Source of the DNA: Mycolicibacterium helvum
GTDB taxonomy: Bacteria > Actinomycetota > Actinomycetes > Mycobacteriales > Mycobacteriaceae
Direction: 5' to 3'
Length of the DNA: 64,000 nt
NCBI RefSeq assembly: GCF_010731895.1
Contig: NZ_AP022596.1
Coordinates: 6,336,812 to 6,400,811 of the forward strand
Numbering within the stretch: the stretch's first letter is position 1; each line of letters begins with the position of its first letter. The notes below the pieces were generated by a model that searched no databases, had not been told where the DNA came from, and was given only the letters and a program-made list of their open reading frames with translations. This document shows positions 8,948 to 16,469 of the stretch, piece after piece. Position numbers and translations under genes: made by a program.

Positions 8948-9807
8948 GACAGGTCCCTGACTGACGCATGAGGTGCCTCGATGAGGTCACACGCGTCGAC
9001 CCATCGTGCAAGCAGGCTGAGAACCGATAGCCGTTCGACGGCCTCCTGCGGGGTCATCTCGCCCGGACCGTGTGTCGCCGGGTTCCGGATCGTCATTTGC
9101 GCACCTGGGGCAAACCGGCGCAGTCCGTCGTTCATCGAAACCACGGTCCGGTCGGTCTGGTCGGCTGGCCACCGCAGCCTCGGCCTGCCCGGTTCAGGGT
9201 CCTTCTCGGAGAAGGCTTGATTCCACCGGGTCGTATCGTCGAGTTCCGGTCCGCCCGTCCGCGACTTGACCAATTGCACGACGCCATCCGCGGCCGCCTG
9301 CACCGCGTGCCGATAGTGGCCGTCCCGCCATAGCCGTGCCGCCTGACCCCACACCGCTGGATGCATCTGAGCAACGTCGACCGTAGGCGGTGCCTCGGCC
9401 TCGGCTTGGGCCGCCATGTCCTCCAACGACCCGATCATCTGATCGCAGGCGTCGATGATGTTGGCCGGTTCAAGCAAAGGCTTCGGTTGCGTCACGGTGT
9501 GCCAGGCTGCGATCGGGTCAACTACGTCGGGCTTGCCACCGGCGGGGTCTCGGACGCCGAAAACGCAGCCGGTCAGCGCAGGTGCACGACGGGCGCGGCC
9601 CGCCGCCTCGAACGTTCGGGCACGGCGGACTTCGATCTCTGCCGGATCGGACTCGTCTAGCGGGGAAACGGCCGGGAAGATACCGACACCAGGTCCTCTA
9701 TAAGTCGGCGTGTGAAGTTCGAGGAACGACCGGAACGCGTCCCTGAATACCGCGACATGCCCGGCAAGGTCGCGAAGATAGGTGGGGTTGCGGTCTGCGT
9801 CCGCCAT
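8944..9807 (-). CDS. TIGR02391 (Ymh)-type HEPN protein
   Basis: 287 residues. The C-terminal ~140 residues match the TIGR02391/Hypoth_ymh pattern as I know it: HYRHAVQAAADGVVQLV (~164-180), then the strongly conserved MTIRNPATHGPGEM with R241-N-P-A-T-H246, an R-x4-H HEPN catalytic motif. The N-terminal ~140 residues are a separate helical region. It starts at ATG 9807 (MADADRN), 84 bp after the protease stop, and overlaps the membrane protein by four bases. HEPN proteins of this type are linked to defence loci and are presumed RNases. Activity here is inferred from intact R and H. Confidence 0.75.
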   Translation of the reverse strand: MADADRNPTYLRDLAGHVAVFRDAFRSFLELHTPTYRGPGVGIFPAVSPLDESDPAEIEVRRARTFEAAGRARRAPALTGCVFGVRDPAGGKPDVVDPIAAWHTVTQPKPLLEPANIIDACDQMIGSLEDMAAQAEAEAPPTVDVAQMHPAVWGQAARLWRDGHYRHAVQAAADGVVQLVKSRTGGPELDDTTRWNQAFSEKDPEPGRPRLRWPADQTDRTVVSMNDGLRRFAPGAQMTIRNPATHGPGEMTPQEAVERLSVLSLLARWVDACDLIEAPHASVRDLS

Positions 9808-9862
9808 GGTTAAAGACGCTACTTTCGACCGTGCCGACTACCACACCACGACATACCGCTGC
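9808..9862 (-). promoter_or_regulatory. Leader of HEPN gene, copy of conserved block
   Basis: Read on the minus strand, a CAGCGGTATGTCG block is followed 25 bases later by AGTAGCGTC and then 7 bases later by the ATG. The same two blocks at the same spacing precede the protease gene. TAGCGT fits the mycobacterial -10 pattern TANNNT and ends 8 bases before the ATG, which would place the transcript start at or near the start codon (leaderless). The upstream block is too far for a normal -35 and may bind a regulator. Confidence 0.5.
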
Positions 9863-9891
9863 TGCGTTCGCCTAGAGCGGACACACGCGGG

Positions 9892-11115
9892 CTACGTTCC
9901 GGGGAGCGCATCCATCTCGAGAATGCCGCCGAAACCCATCTCATCGAGCGCGCGGACGACCTCGCTCGACGGGATACCGCGATAGAACGACGGGGCGAAC
10001 GCCTTCTCTTTCAGCTCCGCGACGTCGCGGTCTAGGCGTTCGAGCCGTTCGGGCGTGGAGCGCGGTGGTGGCTCTATTTGGTCGTCGCCGCCTGCACCGG
10101 CGCGTGTGGACGTTCCGCTGTCTTCGACAACTAGACCGATGACCCGCCCGTCCTGCGCAACGATCGGTCCACCGCTGTTACCGGGGCGTGCGATCGCCGA
10201 ATACAGGAATATCTTCTGCCGCTCGAACGTCAAAGCGGCCGGGTTGACCACCTCGCCGCGCTGTACCGTGATCGCCATCTCTGCCGTCATTGGCACCCGC
10301 GGGTAGCCGAAAACGAAGACCTCATCGGCCCAGTCGGGGTCACGAAACCCCATGCCACCAAGGCGAGGGATCAACTTGCCTTCAGGCATGTCGAACTCGA
10401 TCACGGCGACGTCGAGTGTGTGATGTGGGTGAGCTGTACCGACGACGGACACTTTCTCTGCTTTGGACAGGTCGCCTGCGGGAGACACCGTCAGGCCCGC
10501 GCTCCTGCCGACGAGTCCGGTCACGACGTGCTTGTTGGTGACGACATGCTTGTTGTCAATGATTAGGCCTGTACCCCAGCTGCCGACCGGGTCACCATGC
10601 TCATCGTGACCGGCCAGCTGCAACGTCACCGCCCGGTAGCTCGGGATGATCAGCGCAGCTCCGAACACCGGCGATAACCAGAGGTTTCCGCCTAGCTGCC
10701 CCTTCGAAATGTGGCCCGTGGAGTAGTAGCGCTCGCCCATGATTGGCAGTTGAGGGTCGCGGCCTACCAACCACAGGAGCCCAGCGCGTTCGAGTTCACT
10801 GAGCAGCTTGGTGAGTTGGATCGCGTTATTCGCACTCGGTACTCGCTGAGCGTCGAGATATCGGGAGAAATCCAGGATGCTCCACGGATCGAACGGCATC
10901 GCATTGCGCGGGTCTCCGGCCGTCGCCGATGAGTCGCCAGCCGGAGGGATAGGTTTGCCGATCGCTTCGGCGACTTGGGGATCATGTGCAACGCTGAAGA
11001 ATTGGTGGGCACACATCGCTACGATGACGCGCCAGTCAGGTGTGCCCGGTTTCAATTCGGCAAGTGTCTGTGCCGGTCGCGGAGGCACGGCCGCCTCATC
11101 GTCGGTATCCGCCAT
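9892..11115 (-). CDS. Trypsin-like serine protease with N-terminal helical domain
   Basis: 407 residues from ATG 11115 (MADTDDEAAV). I chose this start because its upstream sequence matches that of the HEPN gene; a second ATG at 11121 is two codons earlier. The open frame continues far upstream across the att repeat, but that part is not protein-like. The S1-type triad is H196 (VVTNKHVVTG), D235 (HTLDVAVIEF) and S314 (ARPGNSGGPI). Residues ~70-125 form a helical, wing-like domain (LTKLLSELERAGLLWLV), perhaps for partner binding. Residues ~355-372 look coiled-coil (ERLERLDRDVAELKEK). No signal peptide, so cytoplasmic. First gene of the cassette; likely processes or senses something upstream of the HEPN effector (inference). 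Confidence 0.8.
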   Translation of the reverse strand: MADTDDEAAVPPRPAQTLAELKPGTPDWRVIVAMCAHQFFSVAHDPQVAEAIGKPIPPAGDSSATAGDPRNAMPFDPWSILDFSRYLDAQRVPSANNAIQLTKLLSELERAGLLWLVGRDPQLPIMGERYYSTGHISKGQLGGNLWLSPVFGAALIIPSYRAVTLQLAGHDEHGDPVGSWGTGLIIDNKHVVTNKHVVTGLVGRSAGLTVSPAGDLSKAEKVSVVGTAHPHHTLDVAVIEFDMPEGKLIPRLGGMGFRDPDWADEVFVFGYPRVPMTAEMAITVQRGEVVNPAALTFERQKIFLYSAIARPGNSGGPIVAQDGRVIGLVVEDSGTSTRAGAGGDDQIEPPPRSTPERLERLDRDVAELKEKAFAPSFYRGIPSSEVVRALDEMGFGGILEMDALPGT

Positions 11116-11170
11116 GGCCATCGACGCTACTGGCGGCTGGCCGAGTTCTCGTGCTTCGACATGCCGCTGT
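11116..11170 (-). promoter_or_regulatory. Leader of protease gene, copy of conserved block
   Basis: On the minus strand CAGCGGCATGTCG, a 25-base spacer, AGTAGCGTC and 7 bases precede the ATG. This arrangement and spacing are identical to the leader of the HEPN gene (9808-9862), while the spacer sequences differ. Conserved blocks in an unconserved background suggest functional sites: a TANNNT -10 (TAGCGT) near a leaderless start, and a regulator or activator site upstream. Confidence 0.5.
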
Positions 11171-11230
11171 GCCGTAGGTGGGCCGCAAGCGAATGCGCGC
11201 TGACACACCCAACCCAGCACTCGCAAACTG

Positions 11231-11249
11231 TTGGCACACTCTTGGCACA
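11231..11249 (+). repeat. Integrase arm-type direct repeats, element A side
   Basis: Two copies of TTGGCACA start at 11231 and 11242, 11 bp apart, 55-73 bp before the att core. An equivalent pair with TTGGGACA, also 11 bp apart, lies beside the other core (26952-26970). They are probably recognised by the N-terminal domain of the integrases. Their presence left of the left core indicates that another element, not host DNA, adjoins there. Confidence 0.6.
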
Positions 11250-11303
11250 ACGGGGGTTCAGGATTCTGAGGAGAAGCCAACTTGCAAAGCCCTGAACTGA
11301 GGA

Positions 11304-11353
11304 TTTGATGGTGGGCGCGGACGGTATCGAACCGCCGACCGCTGGTGTGTAAA
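11304..11353. repeat. Left 50-bp att core (partial tRNA-Val copy)
   Basis: Exact 50-bp copy of the 3' half of the tRNA-Val gene plus five bases beyond its CCA, identical to 27037-27086. It covers the T arm, variable region and part of the anticodon arm and stops inside the anticodon loop, so it is not a functional tRNA. This is the attL side of element B and at the same time the right junction of element A. Confidence 0.92.
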
Positions 11354-11383
11354 GGGACCGGAGAAAGTGAACACACGTTCTGG

Positions 11384-11427
11384 CGTGTCCACCGCGTGCA
11401 GGTCAGCGTTGGTGGCCGTGTCCACCC
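11384..11427 (+). repeat. Possible second-arm integrase sites (CGTGTCCACC repeats)
   Basis: CGTGTCCACC occurs at 11384 and again at 11417, inside element B just right of the left core. TGTCC is related to the complement of the TTGGGACA arm sites. Position and pairing suggest P'-arm integrase or excisionase sites. The interval 11354-11527 has no gene. Confidence 0.35.
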
Positions 11428-11527
11428 GGTGCCACCGCGTCTATGGGGTTCGGTCGCGTAGTGGGACACTGGCGGCCCACTGACGAACGGATGTTCGGGC
11501 AGTTTGGGGTGCGCCTGGCCCCGCTGG

Positions 11528-12301
11528 TCAAGCGGGCGGGAATGGCTTCCAAGCCCACCCGGCGCGGCGGCTCCATGTGAGCACCTGCCGATAGCCTCCG
11601 GTGACCCAGAGGTGCGTCGCGGCGAAGTGCTCCCCTGGCGCGTACTCAGGCACATAGCCGCTCGGCGAAAGCAACTGGTCGAACAGATCGAACCCCGGCC
11701 CATAGTGGTGGACGCCGACGGCGAGGTGCCGTTCGGTGACGCCGTCGTGGTCTCGGAGCTTGTTCAGCTTCGACGTAATGCGTGGGTTCGAGAGCATTCG
11801 GTGCAAATCGTGGTCCAGATTCTCATCGCGGGGAAAGCCTACGGTTGGCGGCATCCGCACAGCTACGGCGCCGGGAGCGGCCATCGCGCTGGGCGACAGC
11901 CCGAGATCCGACTCGATGAACCACTGAACGTCTTCGCTGTCCTCACTGAGCGGTAGTTGCACGGGGTCATCGACCCCGTGACGGTCACATGCAGCGATAA
12001 CCGCAGGCAGTCGCTTTCGCAGCTGATCGATTCTCGTGCGAAGCTCAACCCTGACCATCCACCCACGAGGACTATCAACGGTGATCGTTTCACCGTCGGC
12101 GTTCAGCTTGGATTGCAGCGCCGCAGCCCGTCCATCGCGATAGGTGGTCATCTCCACAGCCCCGGTCGCACCTTCGGATGAGGTGAACACGTAGTCGACT
12201 GCCCGCTGGCGTCCGTCACGGTCGAACTGTTCTAGCTCGACGTTGTGCAGAAGCTCGATGAGCACCCGCAGGTACTTCTCTTCCTGACGTTCGTCACCCA
12301 C
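11528..12301 (-). CDS. Hypothetical protein, possible PD-(D/E)XK-like nuclease fold
   Basis: 257 residues, first gene inside attL and transcribed toward it. The N-terminal part reads RAVDYVFTSSEGATGAVEMTTY. An acidic residue followed about 15 residues later by V-E-M-T is reminiscent of the Asp and E-x-T/K positions of restriction-like nucleases, but I cannot confirm the fold. The C-terminal half is rich in His and aromatic residues (HHYGPGFDLFDQLL). No transmembrane segment. Its isolated position at the element edge suggests cargo rather than a phage core gene. Confidence 0.55.
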   Translation of the reverse strand: MGDERQEEKYLRVLIELLHNVELEQFDRDGRQRAVDYVFTSSEGATGAVEMTTYRDGRAAALQSKLNADGETITVDSPRGWMVRVELRTRIDQLRKRLPAVIAACDRHGVDDPVQLPLSEDSEDVQWFIESDLGLSPSAMAAPGAVAVRMPPTVGFPRDENLDHDLHRMLSNPRITSKLNKLRDHDGVTERHLAVGVHHYGPGFDLFDQLLSPSGYVPEYAPGEHFAATHLWVTGGYRQVLTWSRRAGWAWKPFPPA

Positions 12302-12337
12302 TGCTGCACCGTAGCGAATGCGACCGCGTTGACGCCT

Positions 12338-12607
12338 TCACGCGACCTTCCGCGTCTTCGGTGGTTTGATCCCTGCCGCTTTGGCGGTCCACAGGTCGGC
12401 ACGCGTCCGCTGATTCCCGCAGGCGACGCAGAAGTAATCGCAAATCAGGGCCTTGCCGCCGTGCCAGGTGACGGCGTCGGGCTCCGTCAGCGTGGCCGCG
12501 CGTGTCCGGCTGTCGGCGTTGTGCCCCAGCGGGTTACAGCCTGGGCAGTAGTCGGTCAGCCAGAAGTCATGGAACGGGCTGGCTTCAGTGGCGGTGTTTA
12601 CGGTCAT
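12338..12607 (-). CDS. Small zinc-finger-like phage protein
   Basis: 89 residues with two cysteine pairs, CPGC (~21-24) and CDYFCVAC (~56-63), probably a zinc-binding knuckle, followed by a basic tail (KPPKTRKVA). Such short zinc proteins are frequent between structural and early genes of actinobacteriophages. It probably ends the leftward gene string that begins at 15363. Precise role unknown. Confidence 0.6.
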   Translation of the reverse strand: MTVNTATEASPFHDFWLTDYCPGCNPLGHNADSRTRAATLTEPDAVTWHGGKALICDYFCVACGNQRTRADLWTAKAAGIKPPKTRKVA

Positions 12608-12679
12608 GGCGGGGCTCCTCGGTTGTGCTGTCGTTGGGTGAGGTGGTGAGGCCCGTGGTTGTCGGGTATCGGCCCGCTG

Positions 12680-13261
12680 TCAGGCGGGCACGCGCTTCTT
12701 CTTCGCAGTCATCGGCGGTACAGACCGCAAGCCGGAGCGAAGACACGCCAGCTGCGCTGACGTGTGCCCGCCGCCGTCGGTGATGTCGAGGGCGGCGAGC
12801 ACGTCGGCGTGGCGGACCTCGCCATGAGCGAGGAGCTTCTGGGCTGTCCTGATGATTGCGGGCCAACATCTCTCCAGCAGCGGCACGACGTCACGCCCGG
12901 TGTGCCAACCGTCAGCGGGAGCACTCGCGATCAGCACCCGATCGTCGTCATGGCCGGTGGTCCGCAATGCTGTGAACACCTGGCGCTGGCTCGGGCAGCG
13001 ACCCCCAGCGCCGAACTTCGCCTCGCCGTACGGTCCCGCGTACGCCACCTCGGCATTGCGATGCTCGGGAAAGTCGTCGGGCTCAAACCTGGTGAGACCG
13101 TGCATGCCGGTGACGCGACCACCGGCGACTACAGCGCGATGCAGCTGTGCCCCGAGAGCAACTCCGACCACAGCGTGGGACGCCTCATGAACACACAGGT
13201 CCAGGTGTTCCCGGTCGGCGGCGCTGAGATCCGCCAGCGTGAGCGGCCTGGATCGGGTCAC
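12680..13261 (-). CDS. M41-like HEXXH metallopeptidase-type protein
   Basis: 193 residues from a GTG at 13261 that overlaps the upstream stop (GTGA). The motif HEASHAVVGVALG (~21-33) matches the FtsH/M41-type zinc-binding H-E-x-x-H helix; a downstream 'AEVAYAGPYGEAKFG' segment carries the acidic residues expected for the third metal ligand region. Proteins of this type occur in actinobacteriophages and prophages and may act on regulators or capsid parts. The longer frame upstream of 13261 overlaps another gene and is rejected. Confidence 0.6.
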   Translation of the reverse strand: MTRSRPLTLADLSAADREHLDLCVHEASHAVVGVALGAQLHRAVVAGGRVTGMHGLTRFEPDDFPEHRNAEVAYAGPYGEAKFGAGGRCPSQRQVFTALRTTGHDDDRVLIASAPADGWHTGRDVVPLLERCWPAIIRTAQKLLAHGEVRHADVLAALDITDGGGHTSAQLACLRSGLRSVPPMTAKKKRVPA

Positions 13262-13620
13262 CGGTGTGCTCCGTCTGTGCTGGCGGTTATTGCGTGTTGG
13301 ATCGGTCGGCGTCGGGACGGTGGCGCGGTACACAACGCAGGTCCGCCACCGTCCCGGCGCCGACCACCACTGACCGGAGTCGAGTCTGTGTAGTTGGCGC
13401 GAGATAGTCTGTGCAGCAAGCGTTCCCGCTCTTTGCGGTCTTTGGCGTCGGCCCGCGCGGCGCTGGCGTCGAGGTATCGCCCGATGCAGGCCAAGCACCG
13501 CCACCCGTGGACCGAGCCCTTGTAGGTCGCGCACGGCCCCCCGCACTCCCAGCAGAGCGCCCCGACATATTCGTCGGCGCCAGTCATGGCGCTTTCGAGG
13601 GCCGCAGTCGCAGCGATCAT
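13258..13620 (-). CDS. Zinc-ribbon-like hypothetical phage protein
   Basis: 120 residues. Cysteine pairs CWEC (~23-26) and CLAC (~42-45) with GGPC between them suggest a small zinc ribbon. A charged helical stretch follows (ARADAKDRKERERLLHRL). Its 3' end is coupled by a four-base GTGA overlap to the HEXXH gene and its 5' end overlaps the preceding head-module gene by four bases, so it is part of one operon. Function unknown. Confidence 0.55.
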   Translation of the reverse strand: MIAATAALESAMTGADEYVGALCWECGGPCATYKGSVHGWRCLACIGRYLDASAARADAKDRKERERLLHRLSRANYTDSTPVSGGRRRDGGGPALCTAPPSRRRPIQHAITASTDGAHR

Positions 13621-14429
13621 GGCGTCACCGTCGCTGCGCCGACGAGCTTCTCGTAGCCGATGACAGCTGATCGTTCAGCCACCGCGATGAACGTGTTGTT
13701 GTGGGCGTCGATGGCATCACGCAACTGGACCTCACTGCGCCAACCGAACGGCTGACTGGTGGCCACCAGGGTGTCGCCGAGGCCGTCGATGTATCCCCCG
13801 CCGAACACCCAACGGTGACCGAGCGGTGTGGTGAAGCCGGTTCCGGTGCGGGTCAACAGATTGTCGCGAGCTGCCCGTGCCGCCCACCCCGTCGAGGCGT
13901 GGACGAACCCCAGAGTGTTGGTGCGGCCCAACGCGTCCTCCAGCGCGGAAACAGCGTCAACGAGATCACCGGCGCTACCCGGACTACCGGCGTCGGCGAG
14001 CAGCCTTGTCGCGAATTGGCGCTCGACTGCGTTCTGTTCTTCGAGGCGAAACACCTGGGCGGCACGCTGTCTCACCTCGGCTCGGCTGGGCGCGGTCAGG
14101 TCGCATTCGTCTGCCGCCCAGACCGTCATGGCCGCGAAGGGGTCGCCAATCTGGGGACGCAGCGCCGCCTTGCGATCCTCCGGCGTCAGATCGTCCAGGC
14201 TGGCACACCAGTCAGCCACCCAGACGCCAAAGGACTGCCCGCCGCCGTAGTTGCCCACGGGGCGCATTTCGATGCCGCTGTCGAGCCAGCGAGTCGGCCC
14301 AGACTCCGGTATCCACTCGGTTGCCGCATACAGACCGTTGGGTGAGGGATTGAGCGGCGGCGGCGCGAAACGCACCGGCAGCATGGCCGAGTACGTATCG
14401 ACTGGGAAGTCGGGCAACGAGACGGTCAT
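13617..14429 (-). CDS. Phage head-structural-like protein
   Basis: 270 residues. Its pattern ('WVADWCASLDDLTPEDRKAALRP' style N-terminal half, 'MTVWAADECDLTAPSRAEVRQRA' centre, 'LGHRWVFGGGYIDGLGDTLVATS' C-terminal part) looks to me like a family of actinobacteriophage head proteins found near capsid genes. That is recognition by eye, not a search. Overlaps of four bases on both sides place it in a tight operon. Small size for a major capsid protein leaves decoration, minor head or satellite capsid as options. Confidence 0.5.
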   Translation of the reverse strand: MTVSLPDFPVDTYSAMLPVRFAPPPLNPSPNGLYAATEWIPESGPTRWLDSGIEMRPVGNYGGGQSFGVWVADWCASLDDLTPEDRKAALRPQIGDPFAAMTVWAADECDLTAPSRAEVRQRAAQVFRLEEQNAVERQFATRLLADAGSPGSAGDLVDAVSALEDALGRTNTLGFVHASTGWAARAARDNLLTRTGTGFTTPLGHRWVFGGGYIDGLGDTLVATSQPFGWRSEVQLRDAIDAHNNTFIAVAERSAVIGYEKLVGAATVTP

Positions 14430-15094
14430 AGTGTCACTCCCAGTGATTCGAGTTCGGCACGCGCACGTTCGGTTTCAGTCGCGGGCTTACTCTTTGCAGC
14501 TCGGTGAGCGCGGGCCTTCTCGTCGCGGTCGAGGCGGCGCTCCAGGGCCAGCGCTGCGCGGTCGACTTCACGCAGCGCGGTCAGCACTCGGTCGGACACC
14601 GCCGAGGTCAGCGCATTGCCGAGAAGGTCGGCCAGCTCGGTTGAGTAGGGCTCGACCAGCAGGATCAGAGTCGCCGACCAGGTGCCCGCCGCCAGCGCAT
14701 CGTCGGTGACCTCGGGCAGCGTGGGGCGCTCGGTTAGGTCGACCAGAATGCGGATGCTGCGGCCCCGTTGATCGATACCGAGGTGGGCGGTCCTGCGCCG
14801 GGCGTCACGCTCGGCCAGCAAGCCGACGGCGGCGTGCACCAAGCCGTGCACACCCAGCGCTAGGTCATCGACCAGATGCCAGTACGTGGCCGCAACGGGC
14901 GAGGTACCGACCCGCTGGGCCAACGGGTCACAGATCGCGGCTATCTCGGCTGTCAGACTCCAGCCCCCGCCGAGAGCGACGATGAGTCCAGCACGGCGCC
15001 GGTCTCGCCGCTCTGCCTGGCTGTAATCCGGCACCGGCTTCGGACGCCGGGCAGCGAGCGCGGCGTGAGTCCGATTGTGGGCGCGGACGGTCAT
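14426..15094 (-). CDS. Hypothetical protein of head module
   Basis: 222 residues, mostly helical, with basic N-terminus (RRPKPVPDYSQAERRDRRRAG) and a C-terminal charged helix (ALERRLDRDEKARAHRAAKS) that could be a coiled coil, as in scaffold-like proteins. Coupled by four-base overlaps to both neighbours. No family recognised. Its position directly upstream of the head-like gene would fit an assembly role (inference). Confidence 0.55.
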   Translation of the reverse strand: MTVRAHNRTHAALAARRPKPVPDYSQAERRDRRRAGLIVALGGGWSLTAEIAAICDPLAQRVGTSPVAATYWHLVDDLALGVHGLVHAAVGLLAERDARRRTAHLGIDQRGRSIRILVDLTERPTLPEVTDDALAAGTWSATLILLVEPYSTELADLLGNALTSAVSDRVLTALREVDRAALALERRLDRDEKARAHRAAKSKPATETERARAELESLGVTL

Positions 15095-15363
15095 CGGGAC
15101 ACCGCCGGGTGGGCGTGCTCGAGCAGTTCTGTCAGAGCTGGCACGTGCGCCGGATTCAGATGCTCGCGGTCGGCGTCAAGCACCCGCCGGACTCGCCAAT
15201 ACGCTAGGGCGGCGAGACATTCTGCGACCCGCATATCAGTGTCAGTCGCTCCCCGGGAGCGCAGCGCGGCTAACCGGCCCGACCATTGCGCCGGGGTCAG
15301 CGTGCCGGGATCGGTCGCATATGTGCACGAAATCGTGGCGGTCACGACACCATGAGAACACAT
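15091..15363 (-). CDS. Small hypothetical protein, first gene of head module
   Basis: 90 residues, first gene of the leftward string of overlapping genes (15363 down to 12680). It has a helical middle (RVAECLAALAYWRVRRVLDAD). Overlaps the next gene by four bases. The divergent HEPN-like gene starts about 165 bp away, so the interval 15364-15527 should hold promoters for both directions. No function can be assigned. Confidence 0.5.
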   Translation of the reverse strand: MCSHGVVTATISCTYATDPGTLTPAQWSGRLAALRSRGATDTDMRVAECLAALAYWRVRRVLDADREHLNPAHVPALTELLEHAHPAVSR

Positions 15364-15527
15364 GACAATGCAGCGGGGCAGCTCCGCAGCCGCGGCGGGC
15401 GTGTCAACTAGATATGTTGTACCCCAACAGATTTAGTGGACACGGTAGACACTCACGACCGCTCGAATTAAACGGCTAGGCCAGGCCGCGAAACCACGCG
15501 AACCCACGCGCATGATGAACTGGATTG

Positions 15528-16469
15528 ATGATCCCCGCCCCAGTCGGACGCGAGCGAACCAGCGGCGACGGTTGCCGTCGGTACATGCCGCTGCACTATA
15601 CGTTCGATACACGGAACACCCTGATGGACCATGAGGAGGAGTACGGCGCCAGCTGGGAGCCGGATATCCGAGCTCAATGGCGCCAAAATCTGAGGCAATT
15701 CACCGTGGAGCTGATCCATGAGTTTGGCGCTGCGGACTTCGAGGCGAAGTTCACTGACTATCGAGCTCTCGGCGCGAAGCCGATGAGTGTTGTCGCTCTG
15801 CACAATGTCTTTTTGGCTCAGATTCGGACCGCTTTCGCCGCAGGCGCTTATTACCCAGCTCTTGTCGGAGCTAGCGCATTAGGCGAGCGGATTCTCAATC
15901 AGCTAGTGGTGGTGCTGCGCAACGACTATCGCGGCCATCCGGCGACGACGGACGAAATTGCTGGTTGGCGGTCATTCACCAAGTGGGGTCAATGTACCGA
16001 CGCGCTGGCAGGCTGGGGCGTGCTGTCGGACGAACTCGTTGACCAGTTCACTCGACTAGGGAAGCTGCGTCACCGCGCCGTGCACTACAACCCCGGGCTG
16101 GACAACACCGACGCCCGAGACCCCGCGATCGACGCCGTCCGTCTGATCCAGGACATCATTCGGGAGCTCTTTCCGCCGTTCGGTGGTCCGCCGCGCTTTA
16201 TCGAGGGCACCACCGGCCAATCATTTCTCAGTTCGAACGCTGAAACACAGCCACTGATCAGGCGTTTCTATCTCCCGGCATGTGTCCTCGTTTCTCCCCG
16301 CTACGAGATGCGACCAATGCGGCGCGAGGATGGACGCCCGTGGTTCGACGTGTACGACGATGGTGACTACCAGATCCGCTACCCGACTTTGACTGACGCG
16401 GAGTACGCCGACCACTGCAATGACATCGCACGCTTTTGGCCGGAATCGACTGACGGACAGTCAGACTGA
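15528..16469 (+). CDS. Lone HEPN-like protein inside satellite prophage
   Basis: 313 residues from ATG 15528; the ATG at 15585 (MPLHYTFDTRN) is also a plausible start. The motif LRHRAVHYN (R and H at ~181 and 186 when counted from 15528) is an R-x4-H HEPN signature in a helical context, following a long helical block (YPALVGASALGERILNQLVV). The C-terminal ~110 residues are a separate, beta-rich part. It is the only plus-strand gene in a long minus-strand block and ends convergently, overlapping the next gene by nine bases. That is typical of an acquired cargo gene. Defence or superinfection role is inferred. Confidence 0.6.
   Translation: MIPAPVGRERTSGDGCRRYMPLHYTFDTRNTLMDHEEEYGASWEPDIRAQWRQNLRQFTVELIHEFGAADFEAKFTDYRALGAKPMSVVALHNVFLAQIRTAFAAGAYYPALVGASALGERILNQLVVVLRNDYRGHPATTDEIAGWRSFTKWGQCTDALAGWGVLSDELVDQFTRLGKLRHRAVHYNPGLDNTDARDPAIDAVRLIQDIIRELFPPFGGPPRFIEGTTGQSFLSSNAETQPLIRRFYLPACVLVSPRYEMRPMRREDGRPWFDVYDDGDYQIRYPTLTDAEYADHCNDIARFWPESTDGQSD

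Noticed and set aside
11116..11703. In-frame N-terminal extension of the protease gene to 11703
   Set aside because: It runs through the integrase arm repeats and att core and has non-protein composition; the conserved leader fixes the start at 11115.
15073..15097. A third att-like sequence (GTGGGCGCGGACGGT match) at the start of a satellite gene
   Set aside because: Only 15 bases match exactly with one mismatch and one extra base around them, it lies within the coding start of a coupled gene, and no arm repeats are nearby. Chance or minor pseudo-site.
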